This document shows, piece after piece, positions 44,729 to 54,028 of a stretch of DNA of 64,000 bases. The notes under the pieces were generated by a model that saw only the letters and a program-made list of their open reading frames with translations, was not told the DNA's origin and made no database searches. Positions within the stretch are counted from its first letter, which is position 1, and each line of letters starts with the position of its first letter. The DNA is from CAG-632 sp963626805 (lineage in GTDB: Bacteria; Bacillota; Clostridia; Lachnospirales; Lachnospiraceae), in assembly GCA_963626805.1 (NCBI GenBank), contig CAVFXS010000028.1, positions 1 through 64,000 of the forward strand, written 5' to 3'. A program made the position numbers and the translations under genes.

Positions 44729-46249
44729 ATGGGTAAACCAACCGGATTTTTAGATTATGCAAGAGTGACAAGTGATGAGACCAGTCCGAAGCAGAGAATC
44801 AAGAATTTTAATGAGTTCCATACTCCGCTCTCTCTGGAAGCACAGCGGACACAGGCAGCCAGATGTATGGACTGCGGTGTGCCGTTCTGTCAGTCCGGAA
44901 TGATGATTCACGGGATGGCTTCCGGCTGTCCGTTAAACAACCTGGTTCCGGAATGGAATGATCTGTTATATAACGGAAATATGGAGCAGGCATATCATCG
45001 TCTGCATAAGACCAACTGTTTCCCGGAGTTCACATCAAGAGTGTGCCCGGCACTTTGCGAAGCTGCCTGCACCTGTAACCTACACGGACTCCCGGTCACC
45101 AGTAAGGAAAATGAGCGAAGCATTATTGAATATGCATATTCGCATGGATATGCAGCTGCCAATCCGCCAAAGGTACGGACCGGTAAGAAGATTGCGATCA
45201 TCGGTTCCGGTCCTTCCGGTCTGGCAGCCGCTGACCAGTTAAACGGCAGAGGACATTCGGTAACGGTATTTGAACGCAGTGACCGGGTAGGCGGTCTGCT
45301 GATGTATGGTATTCCGAACATGAAGATCGAGAAGAAGATCATTGACCGGAAGATCAATATCATGAAAGAGGAAGGCGTGGAATTTGTAACAAATGCGAAT
45401 GTCGGAGCGACCGCAAAGGCAGTTGCAGGTACCGATATGCGTGCCATTAAGGTAGAAGATCTATTGAAGGAATATGACCGTGTGATCCTTGCCTGCGGTG
45501 CATCGAATCCGAGAGATATCAAGGCACCGGGAAGAGAAGGCGGAGATATTTATTTTGCAGTTGATTTCCTGAAGGCAACCACCAAGAGTCTGCTGGACTC
45601 TAATTTCAAGGATAATAAGTTTATCTCTACCAAAAATAAGAAGGTACTGGTCATCGGTGGCGGTGATACCGGTAATGACTGTGTCGGTACCTCCATCCGT
45701 CTGGGTGCAGCCGCAGTAACCCAGCTGGAAATGATGCCGAAGCCGCCGGTAGAGCGTGCGGACGACAATCAGTGGCCGGAATGGCCGAAGGTCTTAAAGA
45801 CCGACTACGGTCAGGAGGAGGCCATCGCAGTCTTTGGTCAGGATCCGCGGATTTATCAGACGACCGTTAAGGAATTTATCCGGGATAAGGAAGGTAAGCT
45901 GATCAAGGCAAAATGCGTGAAGTTAGACTGGAAAAAGGATGAGAAGACCGGACGGATGAATATGACAGAGGTACCGGGCAGTGAATATGAGATCGACTGT
46001 GACATCGTATTGATCGCAGCCGGATTCTTAGGCTCCCAGGAGTATGTGACCAAGGCATTCCAGGTAGAAACGGATGCCCGCAGTAATGTGAAAACAGAGC
46101 CGGGTAGATACGCAACTAATGTTGACCGGGTATTTGTAACCGGTGATATGCACCGTGGACAGTCGCTGGTCGTATGGGCGATCAGGGAAGGCCGTGAGGT
46201 TGCGAAGGCAGTGGATACCAGCCTTATGGGTTATACCAATCTGCAGTAA
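44729..46249 (+). CDS. gltD: Glutamate synthase small subunit
   Basis: The 506-residue subunit passes electrons from NAD(P)H to the large subunit. The N-terminal 4Fe-4S cysteine sets are AARCMDCGVPFCQ, GCPLNNLVP and CPALCEAACTCN. The FAD site is AIIGSGPSGLAAADQL and the NAD(P) site VLVIGGGDTGNDCVGTSIR. The C-terminal VFVTGDMHRGQSLVVWAIREGREVA is the second FAD motif. ATG 44729 follows AGGAGG. It is transcribed with gltB and ends before the structured element at 46257. Confidence 0.97.
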   Translation: MGKPTGFLDYARVTSDETSPKQRIKNFNEFHTPLSLEAQRTQAARCMDCGVPFCQSGMMIHGMASGCPLNNLVPEWNDLLYNGNMEQAYHRLHKTNCFPEFTSRVCPALCEAACTCNLHGLPVTSKENERSIIEYAYSHGYAAANPPKVRTGKKIAIIGSGPSGLAAADQLNGRGHSVTVFERSDRVGGLLMYGIPNMKIEKKIIDRKINIMKEEGVEFVTNANVGATAKAVAGTDMRAIKVEDLLKEYDRVILACGASNPRDIKAPGREGGDIYFAVDFLKATTKSLLDSNFKDNKFISTKNKKVLVIGGGDTGNDCVGTSIRLGAAAVTQLEMMPKPPVERADDNQWPEWPKVLKTDYGQEEAIAVFGQDPRIYQTTVKEFIRDKEGKLIKAKCVKLDWKKDEKTGRMNMTEVPGSEYEIDCDIVLIAAGFLGSQEYVTKAFQVETDARSNVKTEPGRYATNVDRVFVTGDMHRGQSLVVWAIREGREVAKAVDTSLMGYTNLQ

Positions 46250-46256
46250 CCAACGA

Positions 46257-46399
46257 GGTATGCCAGTATAAAAAAGGAACTCCGATTTTGAGCTTGCTAA
46301 AAACCGGAGTTCCTTTTTGTACTGATAGACCGACTGGCGTGACCGAGCCGTTAGGCGAGGTGAGCCGGCCGGTCTGTAGCACCGAAGGTGCGGCATACC
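46257..46399. other. Cloverleaf-like structured element (four-way junction)
   Basis: An 8-bp outer stem (GGTATGCC 46257-46264 with GGCATACC 46392-46399) encloses three hairpins. The first (46264-46324) is the gltD terminator with CAGTA/TACTG at its base. The second (46328-46338 with 46364-46374, one mismatch) holds an inner stem CCGAGCC/GGCGAGG with tandem G-A/A-G mismatches. The third is GCACC/GGTGC around GAA (46379-46391). It is GC-rich compared with its surroundings. It could be an extragenic repeat (MITE or REP-like) or an RNA; neither is recognised. Confidence 0.6.
46264..46324 (+). terminator. Terminator after gltD
   Basis: The 14-bp arms AAAAAGGAACTCCG (46271-46284) and CGGAGTTCCTTTTT (46305-46318) make an intrinsic terminator. 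It lies inside the cloverleaf-like element described separately. Confidence 0.9.
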
Positions 46400-46408
46400 G
46401 AGTTATCC

Positions 46409-46651
46409 TTAACAGAATAAATCCCGGACATGTGTTACTTCTTCTTCGGTTGCCTTTGCGGCAGGTACATAATACTGTCTTTCTCTGGCAATATTATAAA
46501 TCTCTTCCTGCGACATTTCGGCCGCATTCCGGAACTGCTTCAGAGTCTGCTTCAGCTCCTGGTTTTCCGTCTGCGGGATCATATCCGCGTATTTCTTTAA
46601 TTCTGAATTGATACCTTCCAGGGTATCTGCTACCATAGTTTTTTCTTCCAT
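46409..46651 (-). CDS. Small helical protein, probable spore-coat associated
   Basis: The 80-residue product is helical and charged (ADTLEGINSELKKYADM; FRNAAEMSQEEIYNIARERQ) with no membrane helix. I infer a spore-coat association from its operon with the CotF-like gene 17 bp upstream and from the similar helical character. The family is not firmly recognised. ATG 46651 follows GGAGGG on the minus strand. It is convergent with gltD. Confidence 0.6.
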   Translation of the reverse strand: MEEKTMVADTLEGINSELKKYADMIPQTENQELKQTLKQFRNAAEMSQEEIYNIARERQYYVPAAKATEEEVTHVRDLFC

Positions 46652-46668
46652 GAGAATCCCTCCATTCC

Positions 46669-46854
46669 TTACTGTAAAAATTTCATGAGTGTCTGTTTGT
46701 TATCCATAGATGATGTAACGGCATCTTCGAAAAAGGATTTGATCTGCGGATCCGTTGCTTCGTCTGCATAGGTCTGCATTTTGCAATGGCTGGTTTCATA
46801 GCCGCCGATCAGGTGACGCAGGTTCTGTAACTCAAGTTCTGATAAATTGCTCAT
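46669..46854 (-). CDS. CotF-like spore coat protein
   Basis: The 61-residue product matches the short clostridial CotF-like proteins: LSELELQNLRHLIGGYETSH, KMQTYADEATDPQIKSFFED. Coat F proteins have a ferritin-like helical fold and are found in spore coats. It begins an operon with the 80-residue gene downstream. ATG 46854 follows GAGGAG on the minus strand. Presence of coat-type genes suggests, but does not prove, that the organism can sporulate. Confidence 0.8.
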   Translation of the reverse strand: MSNLSELELQNLRHLIGGYETSHCKMQTYADEATDPQIKSFFEDAVTSSMDNKQTLMKFLQ

Positions 46855-47108
46855 AGTTGTAATCTCCTCTCTGAATTTCAGTAAATAGTCTGTACAGAAG
46901 GGGAGAAAATATGCATAGGAGCAGGAAAAAATAAAAGAAGATAAAAGAGCATAATATTATAATTTTAAGCAGAAAATCGCAAGGTGGCGCAGGGAAAATT
47001 TGTTATATTGAATACAAGAGATTACAGGTAGAAAGACAGAACGGAAACGAACAGAAGCGAAAAACGATAAAGAAAACGATAAAACAAGGAAGAAAAGGAG
47101 AAGAGAGT

Positions 47109-49397
47109 ATGACAAGAGAAGAAGCAAAAAAACTTGTAAAGCAGATGACCCTGGAGGAGAAAGCAGGTCTGTGTTCCGGTAAGGATTTCTGGAGACTGAA
47201 GTCTGTAGAACGACTGGGAATCCCGGAGGTCATGGTATGCGACGGACCGAACGGATTACGCAAACAGTCAGAAAAAGAGGGATCTAATATCAATGACAGT
47301 ATTGAGGCCGTTTGCTTCCCGGGATCCTGCGCAGAAGCAGCTTCCTTTGACCGTGACACTATGTTCCGGGCAGGAGCGGCTATGGGCAATGCGTGTCAGG
47401 CAGAGAATATCAGTATCCTGCTGGGACCTGGCACGAACATCAAGCGAAGTCCGATCTGCGGCCGGAATTTTGAATACTATTCCGAGGATCCGTATCTGGC
47501 CAGCCAGATTGCAGCTGCTCATATCAAGGGTGTCCAGAGTAAGAATGTCGGCGCCTGCATTAAGCATTTTGCGGCAAACAATCAGGAAACCAGAAGAATG
47601 ACGATCAGCTCCGAGGTTGATGAGCGGGCATTGCGTGAGATCTATCTGGCAGCATTTGAGGATGCAGTGAAGGAGGCAAAGCCATGGGCGGTAATGTGCT
47701 CCTATAATCAGCTCAACGGTACCTTTGCTTCCGAGAATCGCTGGCTGCTTCATGATGTCTTAAAGGAAGAATGGGGCTATGATGGACTGGTCGTCACAGA
47801 CTGGGGCGCAATCAATGACCGTGTAAAAGGTCTGATGGCAGGTCTTGACCTGGAGATGCCGGGAAGCGGTGGACAGAATGACCGGAAGATCGTTGCGGCG
47901 GTTCAGGCAGGGGAGGTTCCGGAAGCAGTTCTGGATGAGACCTGTGAGCGGATCGTAAGCCGAATCATGACTTATGTAGAGAATCGGGATCCGGACGCAG
48001 TCTGGGATAAGAAGGCGGATCATGCACTGGCAGTAGAGGCTGCAAAGGAATGCATGGTATTATTAAAGAATGAAAATCATATCCTGCCGCTCTCCGAAGA
48101 GGATGAGATCGCATTTATCGGAAAATTTGCAGAAAAGCCGAGATATCAGGGCGGTGGAAGCTCCCATGTCAATGCAAAGAACTGGTCTTCCGCACTGGAA
48201 GAGGTGAAGACCATGGAAAATGTCACCTATGTGTCCGGGTTTGATACAACCGATTCCGACAGTGAGGAGGCAAAGCAGCTGGAGAAGCAGCGTTACAATG
48301 ATGCAATCGCAGCTGCCAGAAAGGCAAAGGTAGCGGTTATATTTGCCGGATTACCGGATACCTATGAATCCGAGGGCTTTGACCGGACTCATATGCAGCT
48401 TCCGGAATGCCAGAACCGACTGATTCAGGCAGTGGCAGAGGTACAGCCGAACACGATTGTGGTATTACACAACGGTTCACCGGTTGAGATGCCGTGGATA
48501 ACTGATGTAAAGGCAGTTCTGGAAACCTATCTAGGCGGAGAAGGTGTCGGCAAGGCAACGGTAGACATCCTGTTTGGCAGAAGCAATCCATCCGGAAAGC
48601 TGCCGGAGACATTCCCGCTTCAGTTATCGGATAACCCGTCTTATCTGAATTTCCCGGGCGACGGACGGAAGGTAGAATATCGGGAAGGCATTTTTGTCGG
48701 CTACCGGTACTACGATAAGAAGGAAATGGAAGTATTGTTCCCATTTGGACACGGTATCAGCTATACCGAGTTCACATATTCCGATCTTAAGGTGGATAAG
48801 CAGCAGATGACCGATGAGGAAGGCTGTCAGGTATCCGTTACGATCACGAATACCGGTGATCGGTTCGGGAAAGAGGCAGTACAGCTCTATGTACAGGATG
48901 TAGAGAGTACAGTGCCACGTCCGGTCAAGGAGCTGAAAGGCTTTGAAAAGATTGCACTGAAGCCGGGTGAGAGTAAGACGGTGACTTTTGAGCTGGGTAA
49001 GCGTGCGTGGGCATATTATGATGTAGAAGGCCATGACTGGTATACCGAGGAAGGGGATTTCCGGATCCTGATCGGTGCATCCTCCAGAGATATTCGCCTG
49101 AGCGAGACCGTGCATGTAACACCTGTTAAAACAGTTCCGAGAACCTATACGATGAATGCCTGCATCGGAGACTTGTTGAACTGTCCGGAGATTCGCGAAG
49201 ATATGATGAGACTGAAAGAAATCTGTGACAGTATGTTTAATTCAGAAGAGAATGACAGTCTTGGTGAGAGTACAAAGGCCATGATGGAGGCACAGACCAG
49301 AGAAATGCCGTTAAAGAGCATTCCGAGTATGTCGGACGGTAAGGTGACACTGGCAGAGTTGGAAGCGATATTATCGAAAGTGAATCGCGGAGAATAG
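47109..49397 (+). CDS. Beta-glucosidase, glycoside hydrolase family 3
   Basis: The 762-residue enzyme has the three-domain GH3 layout. The N-terminal TIM barrel contains GPGTNIKRSPICGRNFEYYSED, KHFAANNQETRR and the nucleophile Asp in GLVVTDWGAI (~233). The alpha/beta sandwich follows (AAKECMVLLKNENHILPL; SGKLPETFPL). A fibronectin III-like C-terminal domain (~570-660) has GKEAVQLYVQDVES. No signal peptide, so it acts in the cytosol on imported oligosaccharides, probably cello- or gluco-oligosaccharides. ATG 47109 follows AGGAG. A short extra C-terminal helical tail (~680-762) is usual in Lachnospiraceae members. Confidence 0.94.
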   Translation: MTREEAKKLVKQMTLEEKAGLCSGKDFWRLKSVERLGIPEVMVCDGPNGLRKQSEKEGSNINDSIEAVCFPGSCAEAASFDRDTMFRAGAAMGNACQAENISILLGPGTNIKRSPICGRNFEYYSEDPYLASQIAAAHIKGVQSKNVGACIKHFAANNQETRRMTISSEVDERALREIYLAAFEDAVKEAKPWAVMCSYNQLNGTFASENRWLLHDVLKEEWGYDGLVVTDWGAINDRVKGLMAGLDLEMPGSGGQNDRKIVAAVQAGEVPEAVLDETCERIVSRIMTYVENRDPDAVWDKKADHALAVEAAKECMVLLKNENHILPLSEEDEIAFIGKFAEKPRYQGGGSSHVNAKNWSSALEEVKTMENVTYVSGFDTTDSDSEEAKQLEKQRYNDAIAAARKAKVAVIFAGLPDTYESEGFDRTHMQLPECQNRLIQAVAEVQPNTIVVLHNGSPVEMPWITDVKAVLETYLGGEGVGKATVDILFGRSNPSGKLPETFPLQLSDNPSYLNFPGDGRKVEYREGIFVGYRYYDKKEMEVLFPFGHGISYTEFTYSDLKVDKQQMTDEEGCQVSVTITNTGDRFGKEAVQLYVQDVESTVPRPVKELKGFEKIALKPGESKTVTFELGKRAWAYYDVEGHDWYTEEGDFRILIGASSRDIRLSETVHVTPVKTVPRTYTMNACIGDLLNCPEIREDMMRLKEICDSMFNSEENDSLGESTKAMMEAQTREMPLKSIPSMSDGKVTLAELEAILSKVNRGE

Positions 49398-49487
49398 AGA
49401 AAATGAAATCCCGGCTTCTGCGGATCAAGAAGTGCACAAGTGCGAAACAGACGGAAAGTGAAACATAAAGAACGTATAAAATAACAG

Positions 49488-49536
49488 AAAACGGATATTC
49501 AGATGGATTCGAAAGCATCCGGTGAATATCCGTTTT
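49488..49536. terminator. Bidirectional terminator between GH3 gene and pfp
   Basis: Perfect 14-bp arms (49488-49501 with 49523-49536), AAAA on one side and TTTT on the other, between converging genes. Confidence 0.88.
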
Positions 49537-49582
49537 GTGATTCCCGGGAGAGAATACACCCAGGATTTTGATTGGTGACAAA

Positions 49583-50824
49583 TTATAATAAATGATCGAT
49601 CGGCAGGTAGACCGGAAGACCGTTCTGATATTTCAGATCCGGCTCGCCCTGAATCAGCGGAAGCATATAGTCGATCAGCTCCGGTGTTACATCATTGCCA
49701 GCCTCATTGATCCATGCCCGTGGGATCGACTTCGCCTGATTGGCAATATCATCTACAGAGGAGAAATGCACATTGACGCAGTATGGATTCTGACTGGTTC
49801 GGTGCATGGTCAGCATACAGAGACTCTCTCCGGCCTCGGCGCCTTCCACAGCCTTACGACCCAGAGAGAAGGACTCATTTAAGTCTGTCAGGGATGCTGT
49901 ATGGGAGGCACAGCGCTGCAGAACATTTAATTCAATAGAACGTACCTTTACGCCAAGGGCATCCTTGATCATATATTCCAGTGCCTTTCCGGTACCGCTT
50001 AACTGACTGTGACCAAAGGTATCGGCAGCCGCTGTGGTTGCACTGATATAATTTCCATCCTCGTCACGGATTCCTTCGGAAACAGCAACGATTACATTGT
50101 TGTGGTTCTGCATGACCGTGCGGACATCTTCGAGAAACTGTTCCTTTGAGAACGGAACCTCCGGAAGATAGATCAGATGCGGTGCAATATTATAATCATT
50201 CCGGGCAAGCGCGGAAGCGGCAGTCAGCCATCCGGCATCCCGGCCCATAATTTCTACGATCGTAACACTCTTAACTGCATAGATAAAGGTATCATGTGCA
50301 ATCTCCAGCAAAGAAGATGCAACGAATTTGGCAGCGGAGCCATAACCCGGTGTGTGGTCTGTCACGCACAGATCATTATCGATGGTCTTCGGAATACCGA
50401 TGATGGATACCGGACTTCCAATACGTTTTCCATAGTGACCAAGCTTCATAACCGTATCCATGGAATCGTTGCCGCCGATATAGAAGAAGGCCTGAATATT
50501 CTTTTCCTCAAAGAAACGGAAGATCTTACGGTAAGGCTCCTCGTCCTCCTTATAATCCGGCAGCTTATACCGGCAGGATCCCAGATACATGGCCGGAGAG
50601 GTCTTCAGGGTTTCAATGAAATGCGGACGCTCTTTGCTGATCTGTGTCAGATTCATGATCTTATTGTTTAAGATTCCCAGAATTCCATTGACAGAACCGT
50701 AAAGGGTGTCGAATTTCTCACTGCAGAACATTCCCTGCAGAACACCGGCCAGACTGGCGTTGATAGCGGCAGTAGGACCGCCGGACTGTGCAACTATACA
50801 ATTTTTCTCAGATTGATTCCCCAT
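49583..50824 (-). CDS. pfp: Diphosphate-fructose-6-phosphate 1-phosphotransferase
   Basis: The 413-residue phosphofructokinase is of the long, PPi-dependent type. The donor-site reads GGNDSMDTV, where ATP enzymes have GGDGS; the Asp at that place blocks ATP. The next motif reads PKTIDND, with Lys instead of the Gly of ATP enzymes, also typical for PPi use. Other marks are SGGPTAAINASLAG at the N-terminus and IMGRDAGWLTAAS. The reaction is reversible, so it can serve glycolysis and gluconeogenesis. ATG 50824 opens MGNQSEKNC. PPi dependence is deduced from the two residues, not tested. Confidence 0.92.
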   Translation of the reverse strand: MGNQSEKNCIVAQSGGPTAAINASLAGVLQGMFCSEKFDTLYGSVNGILGILNNKIMNLTQISKERPHFIETLKTSPAMYLGSCRYKLPDYKEDEEPYRKIFRFFEEKNIQAFFYIGGNDSMDTVMKLGHYGKRIGSPVSIIGIPKTIDNDLCVTDHTPGYGSAAKFVASSLLEIAHDTFIYAVKSVTIVEIMGRDAGWLTAASALARNDYNIAPHLIYLPEVPFSKEQFLEDVRTVMQNHNNVIVAVSEGIRDEDGNYISATTAAADTFGHSQLSGTGKALEYMIKDALGVKVRSIELNVLQRCASHTASLTDLNESFSLGRKAVEGAEAGESLCMLTMHRTSQNPYCVNVHFSSVDDIANQAKSIPRAWINEAGNDVTPELIDYMLPLIQGEPDLKYQNGLPVYLPIDHLL

Positions 50825-50901
50825 AGTGACTCTCCTATTGTTTGTTCATACACTCAAGTATATACGATTTTTGAAAAAGTGCAAATGAAAAAATGTCCGG
50901 T

Positions 50902-50930
50902 TTGCACTTTTGGATAAAATGCGATAAAGT
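50902..50930 (+). promoter_or_regulatory. Possible promoter of the DUF2156 gene
   Basis: TTGCAC (50902-50907), 17 bp, TAAAGT (50925-50930), 30 bp before the ATG at 50960. The -10 is imperfect. Confidence 0.4.
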
Positions 50931-50959
50931 GGGAATGATTGGTAAGAAGGAGAATATAT

Positions 50960-51871
50960 ATGGAATTGGTATTTCATAAAACAACGATCGATGACGTTGA
51001 AGAATTAGGCAGATTATTAGAGCAGAATCGGTATCGAGGATGCGAATGGAGCATACCGAATCTGGTGCTGTGGGCAGAGTATTATCATATGGAATATGCA
51101 ACGGTCAAGCATGCATTGATCGTAAAGCACAGCAAGGAAGACGGAAAGCTCCGGCTTACATTTCCGGTCGGACTGGTGACGGAGGAAGAGGAGCGGGAGG
51201 TCCTGGAGCTGGAGATCCGCTATTTCCGGCAGATCGGACAGGAGCCACGGTTAGAGCAGATCGACCTTGCTATGTGGGAGAAGCTGGAACGCTGGTATCC
51301 GGGACGGTTCCGGATCGAATGGATGCGGGATAACGCAGACTATATCTATGAACGGGAAAAGCTGGTAAGCCTGGCCGGAAAGAAGCTGCATGGAAAACGA
51401 AACCACATTAAGAGATTTCAGGATCAGAATCCGGGCTGGAGGTATGAAAGTCTGCGGGACGATAATATAGAAGCCTGTATAGAGATGGCGCAGGAATGGT
51501 GCAGGCGGAACTGCTGTACAGGGGATGATGGGAAGAAAGAGGAGCTCCATCTGGTGATCAGAGCTCTGAAGAATTATAAGGCATTGCATATGAAGGGCGG
51601 ACTGTTAAGGAATGAGACCGGTGTGATCGCATTCACATTGGGAAGTCCAATCGGTCCGGATACCTTTGATGTATGCTTTGAAAAGGCGTTCAGCGAGATT
51701 CAGGGTGCCTATCCGATGATCAACCAGCAGTTTGTTGCACATGAGCTGCAGGAGTATCGATATGTTAACCGGGAAGAGGATCTGGGTGTTCCGGGACTGC
51801 GGAAAGCGAAGCTGTCCTATGCTCCGGATATTCTGCTAGAAAAGGGAAGTGTCAGCCTGCGTGAATTTTAG
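50960..51871 (+). CDS. DUF2156 family protein (GNAT-like fold)
   Basis: The 303-residue protein resembles the DUF2156 / phosphatidylglycerol lysyltransferase C-terminal-domain group, a tandem GNAT fold. Marks are LEQNRYRGCEWSIPNLVLW, EKLVSLAGKKLHGKRNHIKRF, GVIAFTLGSPIG, and FEKAFSEIQGAYPMINQQF followed by YVNREEDLGVPGLRKAKLSY. No membrane helices are present, so it is the stand-alone soluble form, whose acceptor is unknown; aminoacyl or acyl transfer is likely from family. ATG 50960 follows AAGGAG; the upstream ATG at 50939 is not supported. Confidence 0.85.
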   Translation: MELVFHKTTIDDVEELGRLLEQNRYRGCEWSIPNLVLWAEYYHMEYATVKHALIVKHSKEDGKLRLTFPVGLVTEEEEREVLELEIRYFRQIGQEPRLEQIDLAMWEKLERWYPGRFRIEWMRDNADYIYEREKLVSLAGKKLHGKRNHIKRFQDQNPGWRYESLRDDNIEACIEMAQEWCRRNCCTGDDGKKEELHLVIRALKNYKALHMKGGLLRNETGVIAFTLGSPIGPDTFDVCFEKAFSEIQGAYPMINQQFVAHELQEYRYVNREEDLGVPGLRKAKLSYAPDILLEKGSVSLREF

Positions 51872-51992
51872 CTGCAAAACCTAAATTGCAAAACCTAAAT
51901 TTACCATGTGTCCCCTTGCATTTTACAATAGAAAGAGTTAAACTGAATATAAATTCGTCTATTATCAGAGGGACGGTTTGGAGGAAGAAAAG

Positions 51993-52652
51993 ATGAAGTT
52001 TTTTATTGATACAGCAGAGGTAGAAGAGATTCGTTCCGCCAATGATATGGGAATTATATGTGGAGTTACGACAAATCCATCCCTGATCGCAAAGTCAGGA
52101 AGAGATTTTGGAACCGTAATCCAGGAGATCGCATCCATTGTGGACGGACCGATCAGCGGAGAGGTAAAGGCTACTTCTACGACAGCAGAAGAAATGATAG
52201 CAGAAGGACGGACAATCGCAGCCATTCATCCGAACATGGTAGTGAAGGTACCGATGACAGAGGAAGGATTAAAGACCTGTAAGGTATTATCATCCGAGGG
52301 CATTAAGGTCAATATGACACTGATCTTTTCTGCGAACCAGGCATTACTGGCAGCCAGAGCAGGTGCGGCTTATGTATCACCGTTTATCGGAAGAATTGAT
52401 GACATCAGTATGTCCGGTATGGATCTGATCCGGAATATCGCAGAGATACTGAGCTATACGGATCTGCAGACGGAGATTATTGCGGCAAGCGTGAGAAATC
52501 CGGTGCATGTGACAGAGTGTGCACTGGCAGGAGCAGATATTGCCACGGTTCCGTATAAGGTACTGGTGCAGATGATCCATCACCCATTGACAGATGCCGG
52601 AATCGAGAAGTTCAGAAAAGATTATCTTTCTGCAATCGGCAAAGAGCAGTAG
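51993..52652 (+). CDS. fsa: Fructose-6-phosphate aldolase / transaldolase, FSA-TalC type
   Basis: The 219-residue class I aldolase is of the short transaldolase group. MKFFIDTAEVEEIRSAND, GVTTNPSLIAKSG and the Schiff-base Lys in NMVVKVPMTEEGLK (~85) are visible, as is YVSPFIGRIDDI. The group has either fructose-6-phosphate aldolase or transaldolase activity, and sequence alone does not separate them reliably. Start ATG 51993 has GGAGG 8 nt upstream; an ATG at 51978 adds five residues. The glycosyltransferase gene starts 14 bp downstream. Confidence 0.92.
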   Translation: MKFFIDTAEVEEIRSANDMGIICGVTTNPSLIAKSGRDFGTVIQEIASIVDGPISGEVKATSTTAEEMIAEGRTIAAIHPNMVVKVPMTEEGLKTCKVLSSEGIKVNMTLIFSANQALLAARAGAAYVSPFIGRIDDISMSGMDLIRNIAEILSYTDLQTEIIAASVRNPVHVTECALAGADIATVPYKVLVQMIHHPLTDAGIEKFRKDYLSAIGKEQ

Positions 52653-52665
52653 TCGGAGTTCAGAT

Positions 52666-53934
52666 ATGAGTTTATCAAAAAAGATTATAGATTTATCCGA
52701 GAAGCTGCGGCCGGTTCTTGTTAAGGTAGTACCGATGAAGCTTCTTCGATATATGAAGGACAAGGTTCAGGAGCGGGAGCTGAAGCGAATGCAGAATCGC
52801 AAGCGGCACCCATATGAACCGGGGCATTACGAGCCGGGAATCAATCTGATCGGATGTATCCGGGCAGAGATCGGCTTAGGACAGAGCTGCCGGTTACTGG
52901 CAGATGAGCTGGAGCATACCGGAATGCCGTATATGATCCGGGATTTTCTGCTAGATGGAAAGCTACGGGCAGAGGAACACAGCTGGGATTATAAGATTGA
53001 GGAACAGCCGCGATATGGAATTAATCTGCTTCATATTGAACCGCTGGATCTGATCATGGCATATATGAAGGAAGAGCCGGAGGTATGGGATTACCGCTAT
53101 AATATAGCGTTCTGGTTATGGGAGCTGGAAGAGTTCCCACAGGACTGGATGAAGAGTCTGGATCTGGTGGATGAGATCTGGACACCGTCAGAGTTTACCA
53201 GCTCCTGTATCCGTAAGGTGACAGATAAGCCGGTCATTACGATTCCGTATTGTGTAACGGCACCGACGGAGCCACAGTATGATCGGGCATATTTCAAGCT
53301 GCCGGAGGATCGGTTCCTGTTTCTGGTCATGTATGATACGAACAGTACCATGGATCGGAAGAATCCGGTCGGAGCACTGAAAGCGTTCTGTCAGGCATTT
53401 TCACCGGAGGATCAGTCCGTCGGACTGGTGCTTAAGATGAACAATCCGAGAAAAGAGGATCTGGATGTCCTGCAGGAGCAGTTAAAGGAATATTCCAATA
53501 TTTATTATATAACCGAGGTTATGGACAAGGTTGTGGTAAACAGCCTGATCCGGGAGGTGGATGTATTTGTATCCCTTCACCGGGCAGAGGGATTTGGACT
53601 GGTTATGGCAGAGGCGATGTTAAACGGTACCCCGTGTATTGCCACAGACTGGTCATCCAATACAGAATTTATGAATGCCGATGTGGCATGTATGGTGGAT
53701 TATACATTTACCACGCTGGAAAAGAGCAGTCCGCCATATGAGAAGGGGGCACGCTGGGCCGATGCAAACATCGATACAGCAGCCGCTTATATGAAGAAGC
53801 TGAAAGAGGAGCCGGAGTATTATCAGAGACTTGCGAAGGACGGAAAGACTTACATTGAGGAGAAGCTTGGCATGGAGCAGGCGGTTCGTGCGATCAGACA
53901 GCGGATCACCGAGATTGAGCATGATTTCACATGA
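52666..53934 (+). CDS. Glycosyltransferase, GT4-like
   Basis: The 422-residue protein has a GT-B fold: an N-terminal domain with INLIGCIRAEIGLGQSCRLL and HIEPLDLIMAYM, and a C-terminal domain with FVSLHRAEGFGLVMAEAML (donor-binding E-x7-E). The acceptor-side region FWLWELEEFPQDWM is typical of glycan-locus transferases. It probably adds a sugar to a surface polysaccharide together with the enzymes at 62-64 kb. Start ATG 52666 has GGAG about 9 nt before it; an upstream frame from 52594 overlaps the aldolase gene. It opens the surface locus. Confidence 0.85.
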   Translation: MSLSKKIIDLSEKLRPVLVKVVPMKLLRYMKDKVQERELKRMQNRKRHPYEPGHYEPGINLIGCIRAEIGLGQSCRLLADELEHTGMPYMIRDFLLDGKLRAEEHSWDYKIEEQPRYGINLLHIEPLDLIMAYMKEEPEVWDYRYNIAFWLWELEEFPQDWMKSLDLVDEIWTPSEFTSSCIRKVTDKPVITIPYCVTAPTEPQYDRAYFKLPEDRFLFLVMYDTNSTMDRKNPVGALKAFCQAFSPEDQSVGLVLKMNNPRKEDLDVLQEQLKEYSNIYYITEVMDKVVVNSLIREVDVFVSLHRAEGFGLVMAEAMLNGTPCIATDWSSNTEFMNADVACMVDYTFTTLEKSSPPYEKGARWADANIDTAAAYMKKLKEEPEYYQRLAKDGKTYIEEKLGMEQAVRAIRQRITEIEHDFT

Positions 53935-54028
53935 TGGATACATAAGGGATAAGGCGACAGTGGTCGGACTTATACGGGTATGCAGACATCTGGAAATAAA
54001 ACAAAGGAAAGATATGAGGAGGAAGAAA

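Noticed and set aside
46288..46611. A 107-codon plus-strand open frame after gltD
   Set aside because: It starts inside the gltD terminator, runs through the cloverleaf-like element and lies opposite the 80-residue coat-associated gene; no ribosome binding site.
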